Source: an uncultured Myxococcales bacterium (GTDB lineage: Bacteria > Myxococcota > UBA727 > VGSZ01). Taken from it: a DNA stretch of 5,242 nucleotides. The stretch's first letter is position 1; each line of letters starts with the position of its first letter. The notes below the pieces were generated by a model, which saw only the letters and a list, made by a program, of their open reading frames with translations, made no database searches and was not told the origin of the DNA. This document shows, piece by piece, positions 1-5,053 of the stretch. Location of the stretch: the NCBI GenBank assembly GCA_903952805.1, contig CAJBHN010000370.1, forward strand, positions 1-5,242. The letters run 5' to 3'. The translations under genes were made by a program, and so were the position numbers.

Positions 1-35
1 GCCATCACACCCGTCGCGGCCAAACGAATCATCAT
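1..35 (-). CDS. Possible 5' end of a minus-strand gene, cut by the window edge
   Basis: Reading the minus strand from position 35 gives two consecutive ATG codons and then an open frame to the window edge (M-M-I-R-L-A-A-T-G-V-M). A basic residue followed by a run of small and hydrophobic residues is how a bacterial signal peptide starts, so an exported protein is possible. If real, the gene is divergent from the hydrolase that starts at 180. The Shine-Dalgarno evidence is weak: a GGGG about 7 nt upstream. Only 11 codons are visible, so no function can be given and the frame could be chance. Confidence 0.3.
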   Translation of the reverse strand, partial: MMIRLAATGVM

Positions 36-113
36 GAACAACCCCAAACAGCCTCTGCTCCGGGCTCGTGACCCGCCGCCGTCGAGGTGACAACCGGGTC
101 CAGGCCGCCATGA

Positions 114-129
114 CGCCGGCGCGCCGGCG
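114..129. repeat. 16-bp perfect palindrome upstream of the hydrolase gene
   Basis: CGCCGGCGCGCCGGCG reads identically on both strands. It ends 50 bp before the preferred hydrolase start, in the gap between that gene and the possible divergent gene at the left edge. It could be an operator half-site pair or an RNA hairpin in the leader. In DNA this rich in G and C, a CG-only palindrome is less surprising than elsewhere. Confidence 0.45.
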
Positions 130-179
130 GCGATGAAAACGACGTGGTCGCGCGTCACCCCAGCCTGCTATCAACAGCC

Positions 180-1097
180 ATGCGTCGTCTTGCTCTTGTG
201 CTTGCTGGTCTCTTGCTCACGGCCACCACGACGTCGTGCCTGGCCCTGCACAATCGCTGGCGTACCTCGCTGGCCGTTCAGACCGCCAACGACGTCGCCT
301 ACCTCGACGACGGCGACGACAAACACCGCCTCGACATCTTTGCGCCGTCGGGGGCCCGGGGGGCGCCGGTGGTCATCTTTGTCCACGGCGGTTTTTGGCG
401 CTCGGGAGACCGCTCCTACTTTGAAAACGTCGTCGGCTTGTACGGCAACGTGGGCGTTGCCCTGGCCGACATGGGCGTCGTCACCGTCATCCCCAGCTAT
501 CGCCTGTACCCGCAAGTCGGCGCGGTCGACGACATGCTCGACGACCTCGGCGCCGTCATTCGCTTCACGAGGGACCACATCGCCGTCCACGGCGGCGACC
601 CCGACCGCATCATCTTGGCGGGCCACTCCGCCGGCGGGCAGCTGGTGACGTTGTTGGCGACGTCGCCCGACGCCCTCAAGCGCCGCGGCATCGAGGCTGG
701 CGTCATCAAGGGCGTCGCCGGCATCTCGGGGATCTACGACGTGCTGGCGTCGGCCAACAGCGCCGACCCGCCCAAAGACAAAGCCGAGCTGTGGGACCCG
801 TTGTTTGGCTCCGACGACCACAAACAAGCTGCGTCGCCGTTGCCGTTGTTTGGCACCACCGACCACCCACCGCTGCTGTTGCTCGTCGGTGACGCCGACT
901 TCCGCAGTTGCCTGCGGGACTTCAACAGCGCCCAGACCGCGCTGCAGCCGTTGCAGGGCAGCCGGGCGTTCTTCGTGCGCATCGCGGGCAACACCCACGA
1001 GGACATGGTCCTCGAAATCGGTACCGCCACCGACGAGGTCGGCCCTGCCGTCGCCGCCTTCGCCCGCGTCATCACCGACCCCGCCCGCCGCCACTGA
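180..1097 (+). CDS. Exported alpha/beta hydrolase (esterase/lipase-like, BD-FAE/HSL-type)
   Basis: A predicted serine hydrolase of 305 aa with the complete alpha/beta-hydrolase signature. The oxyanion-hole motif V-H-G-G-F-W is near residues 68-73. The nucleophile elbow G-H-S-A-G-G puts the catalytic Ser at 150. V-G-D-A-D near 236-240 supplies the acid, and G-N-T-H-E-D puts the His at 273. The HGGFW...GHSAGG pattern is typical of carboxylesterases of the hormone-sensitive-lipase, BD-FAE or kynurenine-formamidase-like groups; the substrate cannot be read from sequence. The N-terminus, M-R-R then a hydrophobic run ending T-T-S-C (Cys20), is a signal peptide, possibly of a lipoprotein, although Thr at -3 makes a weak lipobox. 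I chose ATG 180 because it places the charged n-region directly before the hydrophobic core. An in-frame GTG at 144 would add 12 residues. Neither start has a clear ribosome site. The gene ends 15 bp from the stop of the convergent kinase gene. Confidence 0.9.
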   Translation: MRRLALVLAGLLLTATTTSCLALHNRWRTSLAVQTANDVAYLDDGDDKHRLDIFAPSGARGAPVVIFVHGGFWRSGDRSYFENVVGLYGNVGVALADMGVVTVIPSYRLYPQVGAVDDMLDDLGAVIRFTRDHIAVHGGDPDRIILAGHSAGGQLVTLLATSPDALKRRGIEAGVIKGVAGISGIYDVLASANSADPPKDKAELWDPLFGSDDHKQAASPLPLFGTTDHPPLLLLVGDADFRSCLRDFNSAQTALQPLQGSRAFFVRIAGNTHEDMVLEIGTATDEVGPAVAAFARVITDPARRH

Positions 1098-1123
1098 GTG
1101 CCGGGGGCGCCGTCAGCGGGCGG
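1081..1123. terminator. Possible bidirectional hairpin between convergent genes
   Basis: CCGCCCGC at 1081-1088 is the exact reverse complement of GCGGGCGG at 1116-1123. The two arms enclose both stop codons of the tail-to-tail hydrolase and kinase genes, with a 27-nt loop. The position suits a shared transcription stop. There is no T-tract on either side, and CG-rich repeats of this length arise easily in such DNA, so the call is weak. Confidence 0.22.
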
Positions 1124-2231
1124 CGGCGGCGACGATGGCCACCAGTTCGTCTCGGTGGTCGCGCACGCTTTTGGCGAGGCTCCACTGGCCCCGGGCCCGC
1201 ACGAGGTTGTGGTCGCCGCGGGTCTGGTAGCGGACGCTGTCGAAGCCGAAGTAGCGCTCTTCGAGGGCGTCGGCGCAGAAGCGGGCCGCGAGCTCGACGC
1301 AGATGGTGAACAGGCCGTCGACGAGGGCTGAGGTCTCCTCGGGGAGCAAGAACGGCTTCTTCCGGGCGCTGAAGTAGCCAGTGACGGCGCCGCGAAACAA
1401 CTCGACGTCGATGGTGGTCTTTTCGACGTCCTCGCCGTGGGGGTTGCACCAGGAGCGCAGGGCATCGCCCATCTCCAGGGGCCAGCTCAGCTTCTGCAGG
1501 GTGTCGAGGTCCACCAGGCACAGGGCCTCGGGAGCGGCGGCGTCGATGGGGGCGCGAAACAGCACGTTGGAGATCTTGAGGTCGCCGTGACAGTGGCGCA
1601 GCGGCAGGCCCGTGAGGTTCGGCAGGCGGGCCCCGGCGTCGAGGATCTCCTTGCCGAGGGCCCCGGCGCTGTGGCCGAGCCGATGCTTGCGATGCTTGGC
1701 CATCGACCGTGCCAGCGCCAGCAAATGCTTCCTGGTGTCGTGGACGCCCTCGCGCACGTGTTGGTAGGCCCAGCTGAGGTCCTCGACGGCGGCATGAAAC
1801 GTCGCCACCAGGGCCCCGGCCGCCTGCGCCTGGGCCGGTGAGGCCAGCTTGTCGACGCTGGCGGCGCCGTCGATGCGGGTGATGGCCCGCCACAGCTCCC
1901 GGTTGTCGACGTCGTCGGCGGCACCGGCGGGGTCGCTCAGGTGCACCACGCAGCTTCTGCCGTCGGTGGTGCGGACCAGGCGGGGCGTCACCAGGCCCTT
2001 GTGGGCGAGGTGGGCGGTGACGGCGTCGAGGTCGTCGTTGACCTTTGGACCAAAGATGCGGTGCAGCCGCTGCATGACGATGGGGGGCTGACCGGGTGCC
2101 TCGACGAGGAAGGTCTTGTTGATGAGGCCGGTGCCAAAGGCCGAGGCGGTGGCTCCCGTGCGGCCGTAGGCGGCGAGGACGTCGTCGGGGATGGGGGGGA
2201 CGCTGCCAGCGTCGGCGCTTGGGGTGCTCAT
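1113..2231 (-). CDS. NahK-like sugar kinase / aminoglycoside-phosphotransferase-fold kinase
   Basis: A protein-kinase-like phosphotransferase (APH fold) of 372 aa from the chosen start. The N-lobe has a nucleotide-binding loop, F-G-T-G-L-I-N-K-T-F (residues 32-41), followed by V-M-Q-R-L-H. The catalytic loop is H-G-D-L-K-I-S-N (215-222), with Asp217 as the probable base. The metal-binding motif is V-D-L-D-T (240-244). Then come G-D-A-L-R (255-259), with N-P-H-G-E-D shortly after, and a C-terminal R-F-C-A-D-A-L-E...D-H-N-L-V-R-A-R block. These last elements resemble N-acetylhexosamine 1-kinase (NahK) more than antibiotic kinases, so I infer phosphorylation of a sugar or amino sugar in the cytoplasm. 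I prefer ATG 2231 because AAGG lies 7 nt upstream; an in-frame ATG at 2309 would add 26 low-complexity residues before the domain. It is convergent with the hydrolase and divergent from the metallopeptidase gene. No glycan-pathway genes adjoin it, so the substrate is open. Confidence 0.88.
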   Translation of the reverse strand: MSTPSADAGSVPPIPDDVLAAYGRTGATASAFGTGLINKTFLVEAPGQPPIVMQRLHRIFGPKVNDDLDAVTAHLAHKGLVTPRLVRTTDGRSCVVHLSDPAGAADDVDNRELWRAITRIDGAASVDKLASPAQAQAAGALVATFHAAVEDLSWAYQHVREGVHDTRKHLLALARSMAKHRKHRLGHSAGALGKEILDAGARLPNLTGLPLRHCHGDLKISNVLFRAPIDAAAPEALCLVDLDTLQKLSWPLEMGDALRSWCNPHGEDVEKTTIDVELFRGAVTGYFSARKKPFLLPEETSALVDGLFTICVELAARFCADALEERYFGFDSVRYQTRGDHNLVRARGQWSLAKSVRDHRDELVAIVAAAAR

Positions 2232-2238
2232 CGCCAGA

Positions 2239-2242
2239 CCTT
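2239..2242 (-). promoter_or_regulatory. Ribosome binding site supporting the kinase start at 2231
   Basis: Minus-strand AAGG sits 7 nt before ATG 2231. It supports the shorter form of the kinase over the upstream ATG at 2309, which has AGGA only 3 nt away, a spacing too tight for efficient initiation. Confidence 0.4.
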
Positions 2243-2373
2243 GGCCGACCCGCGGCGCCGGTGGCAACCCAGGGGTCGACGGCGAATGCGTCGAGATGGG
2301 CTGCGGCATCCGTCCTGGGGCGCGGTGACCTTCGTGCTGCGCTTCGGCTCGGCGCTGCAGTGCAACGGAGGTG

Positions 2374-2409
2374 CACGTCCACGTCCACGTCCACGTCCAC
2401 GTCCACGTC
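2374..2409. repeat. Six-copy tandem hexanucleotide repeat (CACGTC) in a divergent intergenic region
   Basis: Six perfect copies of CACGTC run head to tail, followed by a decayed unit (TACGTG). The tract is flanked by GCACGT (2373-2378) and its reverse complement ACGTGC (2411-2416). It lies between the kinase start at 2231 and the metallopeptidase start at 2503, so both promoters probably lie near it. A six-base unit keeps any reading frame, and copy-number change by slippage would alter only spacing. The open frames that cross it translate to simple V-D, S-T or R-P alternations, which argues that it is non-coding. Confidence 0.85.
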
Positions 2410-2414
2410 TACGT

Positions 2415-2449
2415 GCTCGTGCCCGAGCGCCTTCGCCGGTTCCCGGCGA
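2415..2449. promoter_or_regulatory. Two adjacent short inverted repeats upstream of the metallopeptidase gene
   Basis: GCTCG-TGCC-CGAGC (2415-2428) and TCGCCGG-TTC-CCGGCGA (2433-2449) are perfect inverted repeats with 4- and 3-nt loops. They lie directly after the hexanucleotide tract and about 54 bp before ATG 2503. They could be transcription-factor sites or leader-RNA hairpins. The rest of the 2232-2502 gap holds no supportable gene. Confidence 0.4.
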
Positions 2450-2502
2450 CATCCTCCCAATGACGGAGACCCACATGTCGCACTCCTGCCGATACTTGCG
2501 CC

Positions 2503-3870
2503 ATGACGGGTTGGTCACGCTTGTTCCGCTCCGCCTCGCTGACGCTCCCGACCCTGGTGGCCCTCGCCGCCTGTGGCGTCGACCTGGACGTTGACGATGA
2601 CGACCACGACCACGACTACGGCGAGCTGACCTGGGGCCGGGGCCTGCGTCAGGGCATCACCGTGGCGGGGGCGTGGAGCCCGCCACCAGACGTGGTCGCC
2701 ACCGCAGACCAGCAAGCCGTCGACTACGACGGCGCACCTCCCTACGACGGAGGCGTCAACTGCAGCGGCGGCTCGACCCCAGGCGCTCGGGTGCTGCGCG
2801 ACGTGCTCATCGCGCACTACGCGCAGATCGGCAGCATCGGCGTCTACAACTGTCGCGTCATCGCTGGCTCCAACAGCATGTCGCTGCACGGCGTCGGTCG
2901 GGCGCTCGACATCATGATTCCCACCATCGCTGGCGACGCCAACAACACCGCCGGCGACGACATCGCCCATTGGCTCATGCAGAACGCCGAAATGCTCGGG
3001 CTGCAGCTGATCATCTGGGATCGCTCCATCTGGAGCGTTTCCCATGACGGCATCCGTTCGTACGGCGGCAGCAACCCCCACGTCGACCACCTCCACGTCG
3101 AAATCAACGAAGCCGCCGCCAACAAGACCCTCCCCTGGTACGACGCCCCCACCGGACCCGGCCCTGCCCCCGCCTGCGACGTCGTCGGCGCCGATGGCAT
3201 CGTCGACGCCGGCCCCTGCCAGCAACTGTTCGGACCAGCGCAATTCTGGCGGACCGAGTCAGGTGGCCACGGTGGCCAACTCCGGTGGACCAACGCTTTT
3301 GAAGGCGACGCGCCGTCAAACCACGCTCGAACCACCATCAAGGTGGCGACGCCCGGGCGCTACCGCGTCGAAGCCTATCTCGACGCCGAATTCGCCCGCT
3401 TCAACACGACCCGATACCGCTTGCGCAGCGAGAGCGGCGAGCAGGTCATCACGGTCGACCAGGGGGCCCTCGCCCCTGCCGACGGCGGTTTCGTCACCAT
3501 CGTTGACGTCGACATCGAGAGCGAGCTGGTCGTCATCGTCGAAGACAACGTCGACTTCGCGCCGCCGACCGACGCCCGCTCCATCATGGTCGATGCCTTC
3601 CGCGTTCAGACGACGACGACATCACCCACAGACCCGGCACCCGATCCGGAACCGGCGCCTGAGCTGCCCCCAGACCCGGCGCCAGAGGCCCCCGGCACCG
3701 ACGACATCATCGACGAAGGCGATGGCGATGCCGTCCTCGACGACGACGACCCGGGTGCCATTGGCGAAACCGTCATCGTCGTCGAGGGCGGATGCACTCA
3801 GGTCCGCACCCCCGGGCTTATCCCCTTCCTCGCGCTGGGGCTGTTGCGTCGTCGTCGGCGCCGCTCCTGA
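2503..3870 (+). CDS. Secreted lipoprotein with M15/ARB_07466-like metallopeptidase domain, golvesin-like domain and MYXO-CTERM-like tail
   Basis: A 455-aa envelope protein, probably a zinc peptidoglycan peptidase. The signal peptide ends in a good lipobox, L-A-A-C (Cys24). An Asp/His-rich stretch follows (residues 27-39). The catalytic-like domain (about 65-205) has S-L-H-G-V-G-R-A-L-D-I with His129 and Asp136, the S-x-H-x-x-G-x-A-x-D pattern of M15-type D,D-/L,D-carboxypeptidases. It then has I-I-W-D-R-S-I-W (170-177) and H-V-D-H-L-H (193-198), where His198 is the likely third zinc ligand and Asp195 stands where ExxH enzymes have Glu. Cys87 and Cys117 may form a disulfide. The I-W-x-R-x-I-W block favours the ARB_07466-like group; extensin-C-like is the alternative. 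Residues 246-368 (F-W-R-T-E-S-G-G-H-G-G to M-V-D-A-F-R-V) resemble the golvesin C-terminal beta-sandwich. A T/P/E/D linker (369-428), G-G-C (Cys431), a hydrophobic stretch and a run of Arg form a MYXO-CTERM-like sorting tail. An in-frame stop at 2461 leaves 2503 as the only ATG/GTG/TTG start before the signal peptide; no Shine-Dalgarno site precedes it. Confidence 0.87.
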   Translation: MTGWSRLFRSASLTLPTLVALAACGVDLDVDDDDHDHDYGELTWGRGLRQGITVAGAWSPPPDVVATADQQAVDYDGAPPYDGGVNCSGGSTPGARVLRDVLIAHYAQIGSIGVYNCRVIAGSNSMSLHGVGRALDIMIPTIAGDANNTAGDDIAHWLMQNAEMLGLQLIIWDRSIWSVSHDGIRSYGGSNPHVDHLHVEINEAAANKTLPWYDAPTGPGPAPACDVVGADGIVDAGPCQQLFGPAQFWRTESGGHGGQLRWTNAFEGDAPSNHARTTIKVATPGRYRVEAYLDAEFARFNTTRYRLRSESGEQVITVDQGALAPADGGFVTIVDVDIESELVVIVEDNVDFAPPTDARSIMVDAFRVQTTTTSPTDPAPDPEPAPELPPDPAPEAPGTDDIIDEGDGDAVLDDDDPGAIGETVIVVEGGCTQVRTPGLIPFLALGLLRRRRRRS

Positions 3871-3993
3871 CAACTCGACGCAGCACGTCGGAACCTGCCA
3901 ACGACGTTGAGACCAACGGCTGAGTCGATGACGTGGACGCGGTGCCCATGGCCGGAGCCTGGTCGACCCGCGGCGCCAACGACCTGCCATTCA

Positions 3994-4008
3994 TGCGTTA
4001 CCAACGCA
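3994..4008 (-). terminator. Short hairpin overlapping the stop codon of the STAS-like gene
   Basis: TGCGTT and AACGCA form a 6-bp perfect stem with a 3-nt loop. The minus-strand TAA stop (4000-3998) lies inside it. It could mark the transcript end of the minus-strand cluster, but the stem is short and no T-tract follows. The rest of the 127-bp convergent gap (3871-3997) shows no gene and no clear terminator for the plus-strand gene. Confidence 0.25.
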
Positions 4009-4438
4009 GCGCGCGGAAGCCGGGGATGGCGCTGTCGAGGTCGGCCTGCACGGCGTCGGTGTTGAGGTCCGGAGCCATGGTGGCGAGCCACGCCAGGGCT
4101 GCGTCGGGGGTGGCGAAGATGCGTTCGTCAAAGGGGCGCTTGATGACCCAATTGATCGCGGTCAAAATCCCGCGCGAGATTGAGGAGTTGGTCGCAACGG
4201 CGTGGGCCCGCACCCGTTGGGTCACCGGGCTGTCGCTGAAGGTGGAGGTGAAGCGAGCCCGGTCAGCGGCCGATGGCATGCCGGCGTCAAACCACAAATC
4301 GAGCACGACGTCACCCGGCTGTACCTGCTCGGCGAGGGCGATCATATGATCGACGAAGCGCGTCCAGGTGGCTGCGTCGGCAGGACCGATGAGGCATTGC
4401 CAATGACAACCTGGTCGAGAGCCGGTGAACAACTGCAC
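3998..4438 (-). CDS. Small SpoIIAA/STAS-like protein of unknown function
   Basis: A 146-aa cytoplasmic protein with no signal peptide or membrane segment. The central part has a predicted strand, D-V-V-L-D-L-W-F-D-A-G (43-53). The C-terminal half has R-V-R-A-H-A-V-A-T-N-S-S (75-86), S-R-G-I-L-T-A-I-N-W (88-97), R-I-F-A-T (106-110) and A-L-A-W-L (114-118). This order of a strand ending in a small polar loop, a helix, then P-x-x-E-R-x-F and a terminal helix with W-L resembles SpoIIAA-like/STAS-related small proteins, which in many proteobacteria and myxobacteria are unassigned partners or sensors. No phosphorylatable Ser can be named with confidence. The start is GTG 4438, supported by GAAGG 7 nt upstream. 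It lies 118 bp downstream of the universal stress protein gene on the same strand, separated by a hairpin and a palindrome array, so it may have its own promoter. Confidence 0.75.
   Translation of the reverse strand: MQLFTGSRPGCHWQCLIGPADAATWTRFVDHMIALAEQVQPGDVVLDLWFDAGMPSAADRARFTSTFSDSPVTQRVRAHAVATNSSISRGILTAINWVIKRPFDERIFATPDAALAWLATMAPDLNTDAVQADLDSAIPGFRALRW
4339..4352. repeat. 14-bp perfect palindrome inside the STAS-like gene
   Basis: CGATCATATGATCG is a perfect palindrome with an AT-rich centre, within codons for V-D-H-M-I-A near residues 29-34. It stands out from the surrounding GC-rich coding sequence. It could be an intragenic protein-binding site or simply follow from codon choice. 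Confidence 0.35.
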
Positions 4439-4445
4439 GACGAGA

Positions 4446-4450
4446 CCTTC
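4446..4450 (-). promoter_or_regulatory. Ribosome binding site for the STAS-like gene
   Basis: Minus-strand GAAGG lies 7 nt before GTG 4438 and decides that non-ATG start. The next in-frame ATG (residue 32) would remove the N-terminal part of the domain. Confidence 0.5.
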
Positions 4451-4493
4451 GCCCGAGTGGGCCGCGGAAGGGAAGCCGCCCCATCCACCCTGC

Positions 4494-4532
4494 CGGTGCG
4501 ACCGGTCGGTGCGACCGGTCGGTGCGACCGGT
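4494..4532. repeat. Three perfect 13-bp tandem repeats, each contributing a 10-bp palindrome
   Basis: The unit CGGTGCGACCGGT occurs three times without a mismatch. A fourth copy begins at 4533 but decays after three bases. Each repeat junction creates the perfect palindrome CGACCGGTCG (4499-4508, 4512-4521, 4525-4534), with centres exactly 13 bp apart. The array is 56-94 bp upstream of the STAS-like start, the usual place for promoter or operator elements. It is downstream of the universal stress protein stop. Repeated dyads at fixed spacing suggest cooperative binding of a dimeric regulator; RNA structure after the upstream gene is the alternative. Confidence 0.85.
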
Positions 4533-4540
4533 CGGCGACA

Positions 4541-4580
4541 CCGATGTCGGGAAGCGTCAGGCCACGGCGCCCGACATCGG
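4541..4580 (-). terminator. 11-bp inverted repeat straddling the universal stress protein stop codon
   Basis: CCGATGTCGGG (4541-4551) is the exact reverse complement of CCCGACATCGG (4570-4580), with an 18-nt loop that contains the minus-strand TGA stop (4559-4557). On the minus-strand RNA this gives a strong GC-rich stem at the end of the universal stress protein gene. Each arm is itself nearly palindromic (CCGA-nn-TCGG). There is no U-tract, so it could be a terminator of a GC-rich type, an mRNA-stabilising hairpin, or a pair of binding sites. Confidence 0.45.
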
Positions 4581-5051
4581 CCTTGGCGGCTCTTTCACGA
4601 CGAAGACCGGCCGGGACGAGCGCTGCACGATTCGCTCGGCGACGCTGCCCAAAAACGCGTGGGCGATACCCCGGCGACCATGGGTGCCAATGGCAATGGC
4701 GTCGACGTCACGGCGGTCGGCCTCGTCGAGCAGGCCTTCGACCGGGGAGCCAGACAGCACGACGGTCTCTACGGTGAGCCCCGGGTGGGCCGCCACCAGG
4801 CTTGCCCGGCTTTCCTCCAGGCGTTCCCGCGCCGTCTTCAACATCAGGTCGATGACCGCCATGACGTTGGCGCCGCCGCCGGCAATGTCGGAGGACATCG
4901 GCAGCGCCGGTGGCGTCACCACATGGGCCAGCACCAGCAGGGCGTCGGTGGCGCCCTCCCGGCGACAGGCGAGGGCCAGGCGGGCGGCGGCGTCGGCCGC
5001 AGCGTCGGCACAGGGTTCGAAATCATGGGCCACCAGCCAACGTCGGTACAT
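4557..5051 (-). CDS. Universal stress protein (UspA family)
   Basis: A single-domain Usp of 164 aa, close to the usual length for the family and predicted cytoplasmic. Strand 1 is R-R-W-L-V-A-H-D-F (3-11), with the conserved Asp10 that contacts nucleotide. The signature G-T-H-G-R-R-G...L-G-S (122-136) matches G-2x-G-9x-G-S/T exactly (Gly122, Gly125, Gly135, Ser136). Family knowledge therefore points to an ATP-binding Usp rather than a non-binding UspA type. R-P-V-F-V-V-K (147-153) forms the last strand. An insertion near 50-65 (P-M-S-S-D-I-A-G-G-G) lengthens the loop after strand 2. The start is ATG 5051, which has GGAGAGG 5 nt upstream; a longer in-frame GTG start at 5105 would add 18 residues unlike the family. 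Such proteins help cells survive stress, but the specific role is not visible here. It starts 2 nt after the stop of an upstream ORF, so coupled translation is likely if that ORF is real. Confidence 0.93.
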   Translation of the reverse strand: MYRRWLVAHDFEPCADAAADAAARLALACRREGATDALLVLAHVVTPPALPMSSDIAGGGANVMAVIDLMLKTARERLEESRASLVAAHPGLTVETVVLSGSPVEGLLDEADRRDVDAIAIGTHGRRGIAHAFLGSVAERIVQRSSRPVFVVKEPPRPMSGAVA

Positions 5052-5053
5052 GC

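Noticed and set aside
133..648. Plus-strand frame with a lipoprotein-like beginning (L-L-V-S-C)
   Set aside because: The signal-like start is out of frame with the hydrolase and is followed by Ser/Thr/Arg-rich sequence with no domain. The hydrolase frame explains the same DNA.
171..1094. Minus-strand frame (307 codons) opposite the hydrolase
   Set aside because: Low-complexity D/V/G/A-rich translation without motifs, antisense to a hydrolase with an intact catalytic triad.
1113..2231. Aminoglycoside resistance gene
   Set aside because: The fold is shared, but the N-lobe loop and C-terminal D-H-N-L-x-R-A-R block fit NahK-type sugar kinases better, and there is no resistance or mobile-element context.
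1072..2460. Long minus-strand frame (462 codons) overlapping the kinase gene
   Set aside because: Its translation is extremely rich in Arg, Pro and Gly, includes V-D repeats from the hexanucleotide tract and has no domain. The kinase frame on the same strand has full motifs, so this is a GC-bias shadow.
3044..3910. Plus-strand frame (288 codons) inside the metallopeptidase gene
   Set aside because: Ser/Thr/Pro/Arg-rich shadow of the golvesin-like and linker coding region; no motifs and no start signals.
4494..4532. CRISPR array
   Set aside because: The units are only 13 bp and directly adjacent with no spacers, so this is a tandem repeat.
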